A stretch of DNA of 64,000 nt from Pedobacter riviphilus. GTDB lineage: Bacteria; Bacteroidota; Bacteroidia; Sphingobacteriales; Sphingobacteriaceae. The translations under genes were made by a program, and so were the position numbers. The stretch's first letter is position 1. Every line of letters starts with the position of its first letter. Location of the stretch: positions 3,224,001 through 3,288,000 of the forward strand of contig NZ_CP061171.1 of NCBI RefSeq assembly GCF_014692875.1, given 5' to 3'. Shown piece after piece: positions 30,270 through 38,480 of the stretch. The notes under the pieces are model-generated. The model was not told where the DNA came from, made no database searches, and saw only the letters and a list, made by a program, of their open reading frames with translations.

Positions 30270-30860
30270 TCACTTACCCCAGATACCGCCAAGCAACAAT
30301 ACGGCCCAAAATAAAAATTCGCCCATATCGGTACGCAGGCGCCGTAATGCAATGGTAATCTGGTTTTCGACGGTTTTAGGCGAAATGTTTAAACGGGCAG
30401 CTATTTCTTTTACACTAAGGTGTTCTTTACGGCTGAGGATGAAAATTTCCTTACACTTTTGAGGTAATAACGCAATACTCTCATCCAGCCGTTGTGCAAT
30501 CTCTTTTTCGGCAAAAGCATTTTCAGCATTATTTGCACTCACTAAAAGGTCGGTATCAGGAAGTAAATCGGTACGTAATTTACCATCCCTAATGGCTTTA
30601 AACACCTGAAAACGAACGGCCGTAAACAAATAATTGTTCAGGTTATCGACTGAGGTATGCTCCCGTTTTAACCAAAGGCCCACAAATATCTCTTGTATAA
30701 TATCTTCAGAGGCCTCTCTATTGCGTAAAATATGATAGGCTGATAAATATAACTTGCTCCAATACCTGTTGTAAATTTTTTCGAACGCAGACCGATCATT
30801 ACTTTGCATATCGCTAACAAGCAAACTATCAGGCCATAGTTGTAAATTATCAGGTTTCAT
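30270..30860 (-). CDS. ECF sigma-70 family RNA polymerase sigma factor
   Basis: A 196-residue sigma factor. Region 2 is FEKIYNRYWSKLYLSAYHILRNREASEDIIQEIFVGLW (about 25-62), and region 4 is LPQKCKEIFILSRKEHLSVKEIAARLNISPKTVENQITIALRRLR (about 132-176). A hydrophobic tail, FLFWAVLLLGGIWGK, ends the protein, as in many Bacteroidota FecI-type factors. With the FecR protein and STN-containing SusC it forms a substrate-induced circuit; the expected target is the susC promoter in the 28774-28932 gap. Confidence 0.93.
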   Translation of the reverse strand: MKPDNLQLWPDSLLVSDMQSNDRSAFEKIYNRYWSKLYLSAYHILRNREASEDIIQEIFVGLWLKREHTSVDNLNNYLFTAVRFQVFKAIRDGKLRTDLLPDTDLLVSANNAENAFAEKEIAQRLDESIALLPQKCKEIFILSRKEHLSVKEIAARLNISPKTVENQITIALRRLRTDMGEFLFWAVLLLGGIWGK

Positions 30861-30987
30861 TATTATAAGGATATCTTTGCAATACTAAGCAAAAAAATAA
30901 CAGGTCAATTTACATATTTTTTACAAAGTAGCACAAATGTTGCATTGTTGAAGAGGCAAGCGGACTGAGTTAATGATTTAACCAACA

Positions 30988-31455
30988 TTACAGCGGATAA
31001 GCCGTTTCACTTTTTGGCTCTGAGAGTACAAAGTAACTTTGAACGGTTGTAATATTGGGCAGTGTGGCCAGTTTATTCCGTAAAAATTCGTGGTAGGCAT
31101 CCATATCTTTTGTGGCGATACGGAGAATAAAATCGTGAGCCCCAGTCATTTGAAGGCACTCCATTACTTCTCCAAACTTAGAAACCTCTGTTTCAAATTC
31201 GATCAGGGTTTTAGCGGTATGCTCTTTCAGCAACACATGTGAGAAAGCAATCAGATTTCTATTGATTTTTTTTCGGTCAAGAATGGCCACGATTCTTTTG
31301 ATATAGCCTTGTTCCTTTAATCTCCTGATGCGTTCGTGTATGGTTGCTATAGACTTGTGCAGCTTTAATGATATCTCTTTATGGGTCAAAGCGGCATCAT
31401 GCTGCAGTAATTTTAAAATTTCGATATCAACCTGGTCTAAATCTCCGTGTATCAT
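30988..31455 (-). CDS. Lrp/AsnC family transcriptional regulator
   Basis: A 155-residue regulator with an N-terminal winged helix (VDIEILKLLQHDAALTHKEISLKLHKSIATIHERIRRLKEQGYI, about 8-52) and a C-terminal RAM ligand-binding domain (LIAFSHVLLKEHTAKTLIEFE ... GAHDFILRIATKDMDAYHEFL). Lrp proteins sense amino acids and often regulate the divergent neighbour. Here that neighbour encodes a cysteine-synthase-like enzyme, with a short palindrome in the shared promoter. Regulation of sulfur amino acid supply is the probable role. The ligand is unproven. Confidence 0.93.
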   Translation of the reverse strand: MIHGDLDQVDIEILKLLQHDAALTHKEISLKLHKSIATIHERIRRLKEQGYIKRIVAILDRKKINRNLIAFSHVLLKEHTAKTLIEFETEVSKFGEVMECLQMTGAHDFILRIATKDMDAYHEFLRNKLATLPNITTVQSYFVLSEPKSETAYPL

Positions 31456-31565
31456 TTGCGATAATGGATTGAAAAAAAAGATAATGGGTGCTTAAAAATT
31501 AAACCCAAACTGAAATAAAAACTAATAATAAATCAAAAAAACAGAAAATTTACGTAAAAAACAAC

Positions 31566-31579
31566 TTGTATTGATACAA
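31566..31579. promoter_or_regulatory. Palindrome in Lrp / cysteine-synthase divergent promoter
   Basis: TTGTAT-TG-ATACAA is a perfect 6+6 inverted repeat in the 196-base gap between the divergent Lrp and cysteine-synthase-like genes, 73 bases before the plus-strand start. It is a candidate operator for the Lrp protein. No binding data; assigned from symmetry and position. Confidence 0.45.
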
Positions 31580-31651
31580 ATAATAATAATATGGAGTTTT
31601 ACCGAAATTAATAATCACAGTTGCTTTATCTGATTGATTTAAGAAACATCC

Positions 31652-32698
31652 ATGGGAACATTAACAGCAAATGCAATGACTTCTGCAAAAAAGGGAAAAT
31701 TTGAACATTTATCGCTTCTGATTGGTAACACACCAATGCTGGAGCTTACTTATACTTACAAGGGAAGTACAGGTAAAATTTACGTTAAATGTGAGCATTA
31801 TAACCTCACTGGCAGCATTAAAGATAGGATGGCGCTTTATACCTTAAAAAAGGCCTATACTGAAGGTAAAATCAAAGCCGGAGACCGTATTGTTGAGGCT
31901 ACGAGCGGTAATACCGGGATTGCATTTGCAGCAATAGGCAAAGCCCTGGGCCATCCGGTTACCATCATTATGCCTAACTGGCTGAGCAAAGAGCGTATGG
32001 ATATTATTAAAAGTTTAGGTGCCGAAATTATTCTGGTAAGCAAAGAAGAAGGTGGTTTTATCGGCAGTATTAAACTTGCAGAAGAGATGGCCGCAAATAA
32101 TCAGGATATCTTTTTACCAAAACAGTTCGAAAATATTGCCAATCCAGAAGCACATGAGCATACTACAGGTAAGGAAATCTGGGGGCAATTGCAATTGAAA
32201 AATCTATCGCCAGATGCTTTTGTTGCCGGAGTAGGTACCGGAGGAACCATCATGGGCGTAGGTAATTTTTTAAGAAAGCAAAACGCAGATATTAAAATAC
32301 ACCCACTTGAACCTGCAGAATCACCTACTTTAACTACGGGTTATAAAGTAGGCAGTCACAGAATACAGGGCATTTCTGATGAGTTTATTCCCGAAATTGT
32401 AAAACTGAGTGAGCTGGATGAGGTAGTACAGGTAAACGATGGCGATGCCATACTCATGGCGCAAAAACTAGCCGAGAAACTTGGCTTAGCGGTAGGTATC
32501 TCATCAGGGGCCAATGTAATAGGTGCCATCAAACAACAGCAAAAAATGGGAACTGACAGCTGTGTAGTAACCATCTTTTCTGATAGCAACAAGAAATATT
32601 TAAGTACCGATTTAATGAGATTAGAACCAGTTAAAACAGGATACATTACCCCTCAAGTAGATTTTCTGGATTACCAGGCCTTTAGCAGATTACACTAA
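31652..32698 (+). CDS. Cysteine synthase family PLP enzyme
   Basis: A 348-residue fold-type II PLP enzyme. It shows [10 protein letters not shown] (22-31), the PLP lysine in [13 protein letters not shown] (near 52-64), the substrate loop [13 protein letters not shown], the phosphate-binding glycine loop [12 protein letters not shown] and the C-terminal SSGANVIGA. The likely reaction is O-acetylserine (or a related acceptor) plus sulfide to cysteine; cystathionine beta-synthase activity is an alternative. No heme or CBS domain is present. A divergent Lrp regulator lies upstream and a DsbD-type system starts 23 bases downstream, suggesting a sulfur/redox unit. Confidence 0.88.
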   Translation: MGTLTANAMTSAKKGKFEHLSLLIGNTPMLELTYTYKGSTGKIYVKCEHYNLTGSIKDRMALYTLKKAYTEGKIKAGDRIVEATSGNTGIAFAAIGKALGHPVTIIMPNWLSKERMDIIKSLGAEIILVSKEEGGFIGSIKLAEEMAANNQDIFLPKQFENIANPEAHEHTTGKEIWGQLQLKNLSPDAFVAGVGTGGTIMGVGNFLRKQNADIKIHPLEPAESPTLTTGYKVGSHRIQGISDEFIPEIVKLSELDEVVQVNDGDAILMAQKLAEKLGLAVGISSGANVIGAIKQQQKMGTDSCVVTIFSDSNKKYLSTDLMRLEPVKTGYITPQVDFLDYQAFSRLH

Positions 32699-32721
32699 CC
32701 ACCACAACCAATAACCACAAC

Positions 32722-33171
32722 ATGAAAAAAATCATCTTTTTGTTATGCACCGTATGCCTGATTAACCTAAGTGCATACAGCCAAATCTTAAAACCTGTAA
32801 CCTGGAGTTACGCCGCTAAAAAAACCGGCCCAAATACGGCTACTGTTTTCATCAAAGCCACTGTAGATCAGGGCTGGCACCTTTATTCGCAATTTGTTAA
32901 AGATGGAGGCCCTGTTAAAACAACCTTTACTTTTCCAGCATCTGGCGCTTATACCCTGGTTGGAAAAACAATCGAACCTAAAGCGGTAACCAAATTCGAA
33001 TCTACTTTTAAAATGGATGTGAGCTATTTCGAAAAGTCGGTCGTATTTCAACAGAAAGTGAAGCTAAATGGCAAAACTGCAACCATTAAAGGCAACGTAG
33101 AGTTTATGGTATGCGACGATAAGCAATGTTTACCACCAGAGCAGGTTGAATTTAGTATTCCTGTAAAATAA
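32722..33171 (+). CDS. Stand-alone DsbD N-terminal (alpha) domain protein
   Basis: A 149-residue secreted protein. After the signal peptide (LCTVCLINLSAYSQ) the whole mature part matches the DsbD alpha domain: ATVFIKATVDQGWHLYSQFVKDGGPVKTTFTF and EFMVCDDKQCLPPEQVEFSIPVK with the Cys pair C-D-D-K-Q-C. In DsbD this domain accepts electrons from the membrane part and reduces periplasmic disulfides. The membrane and thioredoxin parts are encoded by the next gene, 16 bases downstream, so the DsbD functions are split over two genes, an arrangement seen in Bacteroidota. Confidence 0.85.
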   Translation: MKKIIFLLCTVCLINLSAYSQILKPVTWSYAAKKTGPNTATVFIKATVDQGWHLYSQFVKDGGPVKTTFTFPASGAYTLVGKTIEPKAVTKFESTFKMDVSYFEKSVVFQQKVKLNGKTATIKGNVEFMVCDDKQCLPPEQVEFSIPVK

Positions 33172-33187
33172 TAGCGTATTCAAGCAT

Positions 33188-34837
33188 ATGATATCCTTAA
33201 AAAAAATCTGTCTCGGTTTGCTGTTCTGTTGTGCCATATCCTTAAATGGATATGCACAGGATAGCTCCGGTACCGACGACCTCACTTTTACAGAGATTAA
33301 GCCAGAAGCGCCCGATAGTACAATTAAAGCAGCTGATACTGTTGCTAAAATAGCAGCCGCGGCGCCTACTACGATTAAACAAACTGTTACGCCATCAAAA
33401 GAAGAACACAAAACCTTGTGGGGAATTTTTATTGCGGGTTTTGTTGGCGGTCTAGCAGCCTTGTTGATGCCCTGCATCTTCCCCATGCTGCCCCTTACGG
33501 TAAGTTTTTTCACCAAAGGATCAGAAAAAGGAAGAGCCTTTCGGCGTGCAGCATTGTATGGTTTTTTCATTATTCTGATTTATGTAGTACTTGGGCTTTT
33601 GGTTACGGTGATTTTTGGTGCCGATGCCTTAAACAGTCTATCTACCAATGGCATATTCAATTTCTTTTTCTTCTTATTGCTGGTTGTTTTTGCGGCTTCG
33701 TTTTTAGGTGCTTTCGAAATTACCCTACCCTCTTCCTGGGTAAATAAAATGGATGCCAATTCAGATAAGGGCGGCATTGCTGGATTATTTTTTATGGCCG
33801 GAACACTGGCCTTAGTATCTTTTTCTTGCACTGGCCCCATTATAGGCACTTTATTGGTGCAGGCAGCCACTACGGGTGCTTTATTAGGGCCCGCAATTGG
33901 CATGTTTGGCTTTTCTTTGGCTCTTGCCATTCCTTTTGCCTTATTTGCACTATTCCCGTCTGCAATGAGCAAACTACCAAAATCTGGTGGTTGGTTAAAT
34001 AGCGTTAAGGTTGTGCTCGGCTTTCTGGAGCTTGCTTTTGCACTAAAATTCTTAAGCAATGTAGATCTGGCCTACCATTGGGAATGGTTTGACCGAGAGA
34101 TATTCTTAAGCCTTTGGATTGTTATTTTCGGGATGATGGGCATTTATCTTTTGGGTAAACTAAAGTTTTCGCATGATAGTCCGCTGGCATTTATCTCTGT
34201 ACCCAGGCTTTTTCTAGCTACCGTAGTATTGGCCTTTACCATTTACTTAATTCCGGGTATGTGGGGTGCGCCATTAAGGAGTATTTCTGCTTTTCTTCCA
34301 CCACAGGAAACACAGGATTTCGATCTATATACCGCCAATTTATTAGCCGGAAAACAGGCTGAAACAAATGATGGTCCGCATAAATATGCAGATAAATTTC
34401 ATGCGCCTTTAAAGCTGAATGCCTATTTCGATTATAATGAAGGTTTAGCTGCAGCTAAAAGGCTGAACAAACCTGTACTAATCGATTTCACCGGCCATGC
34501 CTGCGTAAACTGCAGAAAAATGGAAGCCAATGTTTGGCCAGATAAAGATGTATATAAAATGATCAGTAACGATTATATATTGATCCAGTTATATGTGGAT
34601 GATAAAACAGCACTGGCTCCTGCTGATGTAACCATTACACCTGAAGGAAAGAAACTCAGCACCATCGGCAAAAAATGGAGCGATCTGCAAGCGAGGAAAT
34701 TCCAGTCCAATTCGCAGCCTTTTTATGTATTACTCGATCCAAAAACAGAAGCATTATTGGCCCCACCACAGGGCGCTGATTACGAAATAGCCAATTATAA
34801 AAAATTCTTAGCAAGTGGTTTAAACGCTTTCCACTAA
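33188..34837 (+). CDS. dsbD: DsbD-type thiol:disulfide interchange protein (CcdA membrane domain plus thioredoxin)
   Basis: A 549-residue protein moving reducing equivalents from cytoplasmic thioredoxin to the periplasm. A signal peptide (GYAQ) and a Pro/Ala/Thr-rich linker lead to a CcdA-like membrane domain of eight segments with Cys96 (LMPCIFPMLPL) and Cys214 (SFSCTGPIIG) as the reactive pair. The C-terminal thioredoxin domain (about 410-549) has C439-V-N-C442 in LIDFTGHACVNCRKME. The usual N-terminal alpha domain is absent because it is encoded by the preceding gene. A clear terminator follows 47 bases after the stop. Confidence 0.92.
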   Translation: MISLKKICLGLLFCCAISLNGYAQDSSGTDDLTFTEIKPEAPDSTIKAADTVAKIAAAAPTTIKQTVTPSKEEHKTLWGIFIAGFVGGLAALLMPCIFPMLPLTVSFFTKGSEKGRAFRRAALYGFFIILIYVVLGLLVTVIFGADALNSLSTNGIFNFFFFLLLVVFAASFLGAFEITLPSSWVNKMDANSDKGGIAGLFFMAGTLALVSFSCTGPIIGTLLVQAATTGALLGPAIGMFGFSLALAIPFALFALFPSAMSKLPKSGGWLNSVKVVLGFLELAFALKFLSNVDLAYHWEWFDREIFLSLWIVIFGMMGIYLLGKLKFSHDSPLAFISVPRLFLATVVLAFTIYLIPGMWGAPLRSISAFLPPQETQDFDLYTANLLAGKQAETNDGPHKYADKFHAPLKLNAYFDYNEGLAAAKRLNKPVLIDFTGHACVNCRKMEANVWPDKDVYKMISNDYILIQLYVDDKTALAPADVTITPEGKKLSTIGKKWSDLQARKFQSNSQPFYVLLDPKTEALLAPPQGADYEIANYKKFLASGLNAFH

Positions 34838-34883
34838 ACGGATAGGACTTAAAAGCGTTGATTTTAATTTTAGTTAATGATGT

Positions 34884-34916
34884 AAGGACAGTACCGGATG
34901 GTCTGTCCTTTTTTTT
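34884..34916 (+). terminator. Rho-independent terminator after dsbD
   Basis: AAGGACAG (34884-34891) pairs with CTGTCCTT (34903-34910) around an 11-base loop and runs into eight T (34909-34916). It follows the dsbD-type gene by 47 bases. Confidence 0.88.
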
Positions 34917-35184
34917 ATCTTTTTTTCAACGGATAAATCTACTATCAATTATAAAATACTTTTGAAGTGTTACGACAGGCTCTCCGTAGGAGTCCTTTGG
35001 ACAACATGACAGCATCTGATGAGAAATTAACTTATCATGTAACCTTTTTTCTTAAAAAATCTTACCATTACCTTTCCCCATATTTCGTATTGCATTTGTT
35101 ACTTCTGATTACGACCTCTCCACCACTATTTCAAACGTTTGAAAAGCGCTTAAAGCTGTTTATCTAAATAACTGTCCATTTCTA

Positions 35185-35200
35185 CAGGATGGAACAGGAT
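35185..35200 (+). promoter_or_regulatory. Direct repeat CAGGAT-N4-CAGGAT, site 1
   Basis: Two copies of CAGGAT exactly 10 bases apart (35185-35190, 35195-35200), 243 bases upstream of the GH2 start and in the same orientation as the gene. Matching sites lie at 53979-53997 and 60211-60229 before other pectin-cluster units. A candidate binding site for a direct-repeat-reading activator such as an AraC-type or hybrid two-component regulator. Confidence 0.5.
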
Positions 35201-35442
35201 GGCCCTATCAATTTTAAACGCTAAACTCGTTTAAACTATTTAACCAAATATTTCCTTTTTATTAATGGTGTTTCATTTTGATATGGAACTGAAATTATCA
35301 TTTAACTACCAATTCAGAGATGAAGAAAGTTTTACTTACCTGTTGATTTCGAATAAAAGTGAAAAAAGTGGTTTATGTTTTATACTAACTGTAGAACCAA
35401 CACAACCTTTTATCCATTAAATTAAGCCCATAACCAAATATA

Positions 35443-38406
35443 ATGAAGCATATTTACCTCTTTTTAATAGTTGCGTTCCTGCCCTTTATCGCGTTGGCAC
35501 AACAATCACCTAATCAAAGAAAAACCTACAACTTTAACCCTGGCTGGAAACTCTTTATAGGTGATTTATCAGGTGCAGAAAGTATCGATTTTGACGACAA
35601 AGCATGGAAGGCCATTACCCTACCATACGCCTGGAATGAAGATGAAGCCTTTAAAAAATCGATAGAAGATTTATCGACTGGCATTGCATGGTACCGCAAG
35701 CATTTCACCATTTCTGAAGCTACCCCAAGCAGTAAAATATTCCTTGAATTTGAAGGTATCAGGCAGGCAGGTGAATTTTACCTGAACGGGAAATTTATTG
35801 GAAGACATGAAAACGGGGTAATGGCTTTCGGGTTCGACATTAGTGCATTAATTAATCAGAACAAAGAAAATGTAATAGCAGTTAGGATTGATAACGCCTG
35901 GAACTACAGAGAAAAAGCAACCAATTCTGGCTACCAATGGAACGACAAAAACTTTAATGCCAATTATGGTGGAATCTCTAAAAATGTCCGTTTGCATATT
36001 ACAGGTAATATATACCAAACACTTCCACTTTTTTCAACCTTAAAAACTACTGGTAACTATTGTTACGCGAAAGATTTTAATATTAAAGATAAATCGGCCG
36101 TGATCGTTTCCGAATCGCAGGTTAAAAATGAAAGCAGTGCAGATCAGAAACTGGTATACGAAGTGGAGCTAAAAGATCTCGATGGAAAAATCGTAAAAAC
36201 TTTTAAATCAGCAGTAACCACCGTCAAAGCTGGCGATACGCTAACTTTAAAAGCTGGGGCATTGGTAACAGGCTTAAACTTTTGGAGCTGGGGCTACGGC
36301 TACTTGTACACGGTTACTTCAAGATTAAAATCTGAAGGCAAACTTATCGATGAGCTGAGCACCAAAACCGGATTTAGAAAAACAGCATTTAAAAACGGGA
36401 TGGTTTATTTGAACGACCGGGTATTGATGATGAAGGGCTATGCCCAGCGCAGCAGTAATGAGTGGCCGGCAATCGGTTTATCGGTACCGCCATGGCTAAG
36501 CGATTACAGCAATCAATTAATGGTAGAAAGCAACGCTAATTTGGTTCGCTGGATGCACATTACACCCTGGAAACAGGATATAGAATCTTGCGACCGCGTA
36601 GGTTTGATCCAAGCCATGCCCGCTGGAGATTCGGAAAAAGATGTAACCGGAACGCGCTGGGACCAGCGAAAAGCGGTAATGACAGATGCCATTATTTACA
36701 ACCGAAATAACCCAAGCATCGTTTTTTACGAATGCGGAAATGAATCGATCAGTGCAGCGCATATGCAGGAAATGAAAGACATTAGAAACCTTTACGACCC
36801 AAATGGCGGCAGAGCGATCGGATCGAGAGAAATGCTCGATATTCCCGAAGCCGAATACGGAGGCGAAATGTTGTACATCAATAAAAGCGCAACCAAACCC
36901 GTATGGTCTATGGAATATTCGAGAGATGAGGCCCTACGGAAATATTGGGATGAATTCTCCCCTCCCTTCCATGTAAATGGCGCTGGCCCCAAATACAAGG
37001 ATGCAGATGCAAGCGATTATAATCGCAACCAGGATTCTTTTGCTATTGAAGATGTAATCCGCTGGAACGAATATTATGAAGAACGCCCGGGAACAGGAAC
37101 CAGGGTAAGTGCTGGCGGGGTAAACATTATATTTTCTGATTCGAATACCCATCACCGCGGTGAAGAAAACTATCGTAGAAGCGGTGAAGTGGATGCCATG
37201 CGTATTCCAAAAGATGCCTTTTTTGCGCACAAAGTAATGTGGGATGGCTGGGTTGACGCTAAAAAAACCGGCATCCATTTAATCGGGCACTGGAACTACA
37301 AAGCCGGCGTAAAGAAGAACGTATATATAGTGGCTAGCGGCGACAAGGTAGAGCTGATTTTGAATAATAAATCGCTTGGTTTTGGCGAAAAAAGTAATGG
37401 TTTTCTGTTCACTTTTAAAAACATAACTTACCAGGCAGGCACAATAAAGGCCATTTCTTATTCTTCAGCAGGAAAAAAGCTTGCAGAAACACAATTAAAA
37501 ACAGCAGGCAAACCAGTAGGGTTAAAACTTACTGCAATGAAAAACCCAAGCGGTTTTAAGGCTGATGGCGCCGATGTGGTGCTGGTTCAGGTTGAAGTAA
37601 CAGATCAGGATGGAAACCGCTACCCTACGGCTTCAGATATGGTTAACTTTAGTTTAGACGGTCCAGCCGAATGGCGCGGTGGTTTAGCCCAGGGACCGGA
37701 TAATTATATTTTGGCTAAAAACCTGCCAGTAGAAAATGGGGTAAACAGAGTGCTCATCAGATCGACAACCGCTGCCGGGAAAATTAATTTAACCGCAAAA
37801 GCAGAAGGCCTACAATCTGCAAGCCTTTCGTTTGAAACTTTACAAGTTAATACTGTTCAGGGATTATCTAACCAATTACCAAGCGATGGTTTGAAACCGA
37901 ACTTAAGCAAAGGTGCAACACCCCTTGCCCCCTCATACACAATTTCCCGGAAATCGATTAAAATTGTTGCTGCCGAAGCTGGTGCCAATAATGATAAAGC
38001 CAATTTAAGCTTCGATGATAATGAATTGAGCGATTGGGTAAATGATGGAAAGATTGCAACCGCATGGATCAAATATACTTTAGCAAAAGAAAGTACGGTA
38101 TCAGCAGTTTCGCTAAAATTGAATGGTTTTAGAACCAAAATTTATCCGTTAAGGATCTTGGTTGATCGAAAAGTGGTTTTCGAAGGCAATAGCAAACCTA
38201 GTCTGGGTTATTTTACAGCAAATTGCAAGCCAGCAAAGGGAAAAACAGTGACCATACAATTAGTGGGCTCCGGAAAAGATAAAGAAAACTCATATATTGG
38301 CGTAGAGGTAAATGGTAAAAAACTTGATGATGGTGTTGACCGTGCAGAAACCAAACTAAAAGGTGGTTTAAGTATTATAGAAGCAGAAATTTACGAGCAA
38401 CCATAA
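35443..38406 (+). CDS. Glycoside hydrolase family 2 (beta-galactosidase-like), multi-domain
   Basis: A 987-residue secreted enzyme (signal peptide ending AFLPFIALAQ). The order is GH2 sugar-binding jelly roll (TGIAWYRKHFTI, FEGIRQAGEFYLNGKFIGRHENG), immunoglobulin-like domain, TIM barrel with acid/base E434 (YECGNES) and likely nucleophile E491 (WSMEYS), then C-terminal beta domains (VEVTDQDGNRYPTASDMVNFSLDGPAEWRGG) and a final discoidin-like module. It likely releases beta-linked galactose or a related sugar from side chains. Directly downstream is a GH39 gene on the same strand, with a hairpin between. Exact specificity cannot be read from the sequence. Confidence 0.9.
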   Translation: MKHIYLFLIVAFLPFIALAQQSPNQRKTYNFNPGWKLFIGDLSGAESIDFDDKAWKAITLPYAWNEDEAFKKSIEDLSTGIAWYRKHFTISEATPSSKIFLEFEGIRQAGEFYLNGKFIGRHENGVMAFGFDISALINQNKENVIAVRIDNAWNYREKATNSGYQWNDKNFNANYGGISKNVRLHITGNIYQTLPLFSTLKTTGNYCYAKDFNIKDKSAVIVSESQVKNESSADQKLVYEVELKDLDGKIVKTFKSAVTTVKAGDTLTLKAGALVTGLNFWSWGYGYLYTVTSRLKSEGKLIDELSTKTGFRKTAFKNGMVYLNDRVLMMKGYAQRSSNEWPAIGLSVPPWLSDYSNQLMVESNANLVRWMHITPWKQDIESCDRVGLIQAMPAGDSEKDVTGTRWDQRKAVMTDAIIYNRNNPSIVFYECGNESISAAHMQEMKDIRNLYDPNGGRAIGSREMLDIPEAEYGGEMLYINKSATKPVWSMEYSRDEALRKYWDEFSPPFHVNGAGPKYKDADASDYNRNQDSFAIEDVIRWNEYYEERPGTGTRVSAGGVNIIFSDSNTHHRGEENYRRSGEVDAMRIPKDAFFAHKVMWDGWVDAKKTGIHLIGHWNYKAGVKKNVYIVASGDKVELILNNKSLGFGEKSNGFLFTFKNITYQAGTIKAISYSSAGKKLAETQLKTAGKPVGLKLTAMKNPSGFKADGADVVLVQVEVTDQDGNRYPTASDMVNFSLDGPAEWRGGLAQGPDNYILAKNLPVENGVNRVLIRSTTAAGKINLTAKAEGLQSASLSFETLQVNTVQGLSNQLPSDGLKPNLSKGATPLAPSYTISRKSIKIVAAEAGANNDKANLSFDDNELSDWVNDGKIATAWIKYTLAKESTVSAVSLKLNGFRTKIYPLRILVDRKVVFEGNSKPSLGYFTANCKPAKGKTVTIQLVGSGKDKENSYIGVEVNGKKLDDGVDRAETKLKGGLSIIEAEIYEQP

Positions 38407-38409
38407 GTA

Positions 38410-38458
38410 GACTTCCGAAGTTTTGACAGGCCATGTGCCAGGGCAAACTTCGGAAGTC
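38410..38458. repeat. 14-base perfect inverted repeat between GH2 and GH39
   Basis: GACTTCCGAAGTTT (38410-38423) and AAACTTCGGAAGTC (38445-38458) form a perfect 14-base stem with a 21-base loop, starting 3 bases after the GH2 stop and 22 bases before the GH39 start. No T run follows. It may be a dispersed palindrome or an mRNA-stabilising or attenuating hairpin. Confidence 0.65.
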
Positions 38459-38480
38459 TTGACCAAAATAAAAAACACCT

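Larger units (their letters stand above)
34838..35442. other. 605-base intergenic region before the pectin cluster
   Basis: Contains the terminator of the dsbD unit, then two mini-palindromes, CTCCGTAGGAG (34981-34991) and GTCCTTTGGAC (34991-35001), that look like a repeat remnant. Further on are the CAGGAT-N4-CAGGAT site (35185-35200) and the inverted repeat TTTAAACG-N7-CGTTTAAA (35213-35235). A 66-codon open frame at 34967-35167 has no recognisable protein features and is not called. Confidence 0.6.

Noticed and set aside
33580..34059. 159-codon minus-strand open frame inside the dsbD gene
   Set aside because: Antisense to membrane segments of DsbD; Lys/Pro/Ala-rich translation is typical of a shadow of hydrophobic codons.
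34967..35167. 66-codon open frame in the gap before the pectin cluster
   Set aside because: Begins in repeat-like sequence with mini-palindromes, has no recognisable domain, and ends just before the regulatory site.
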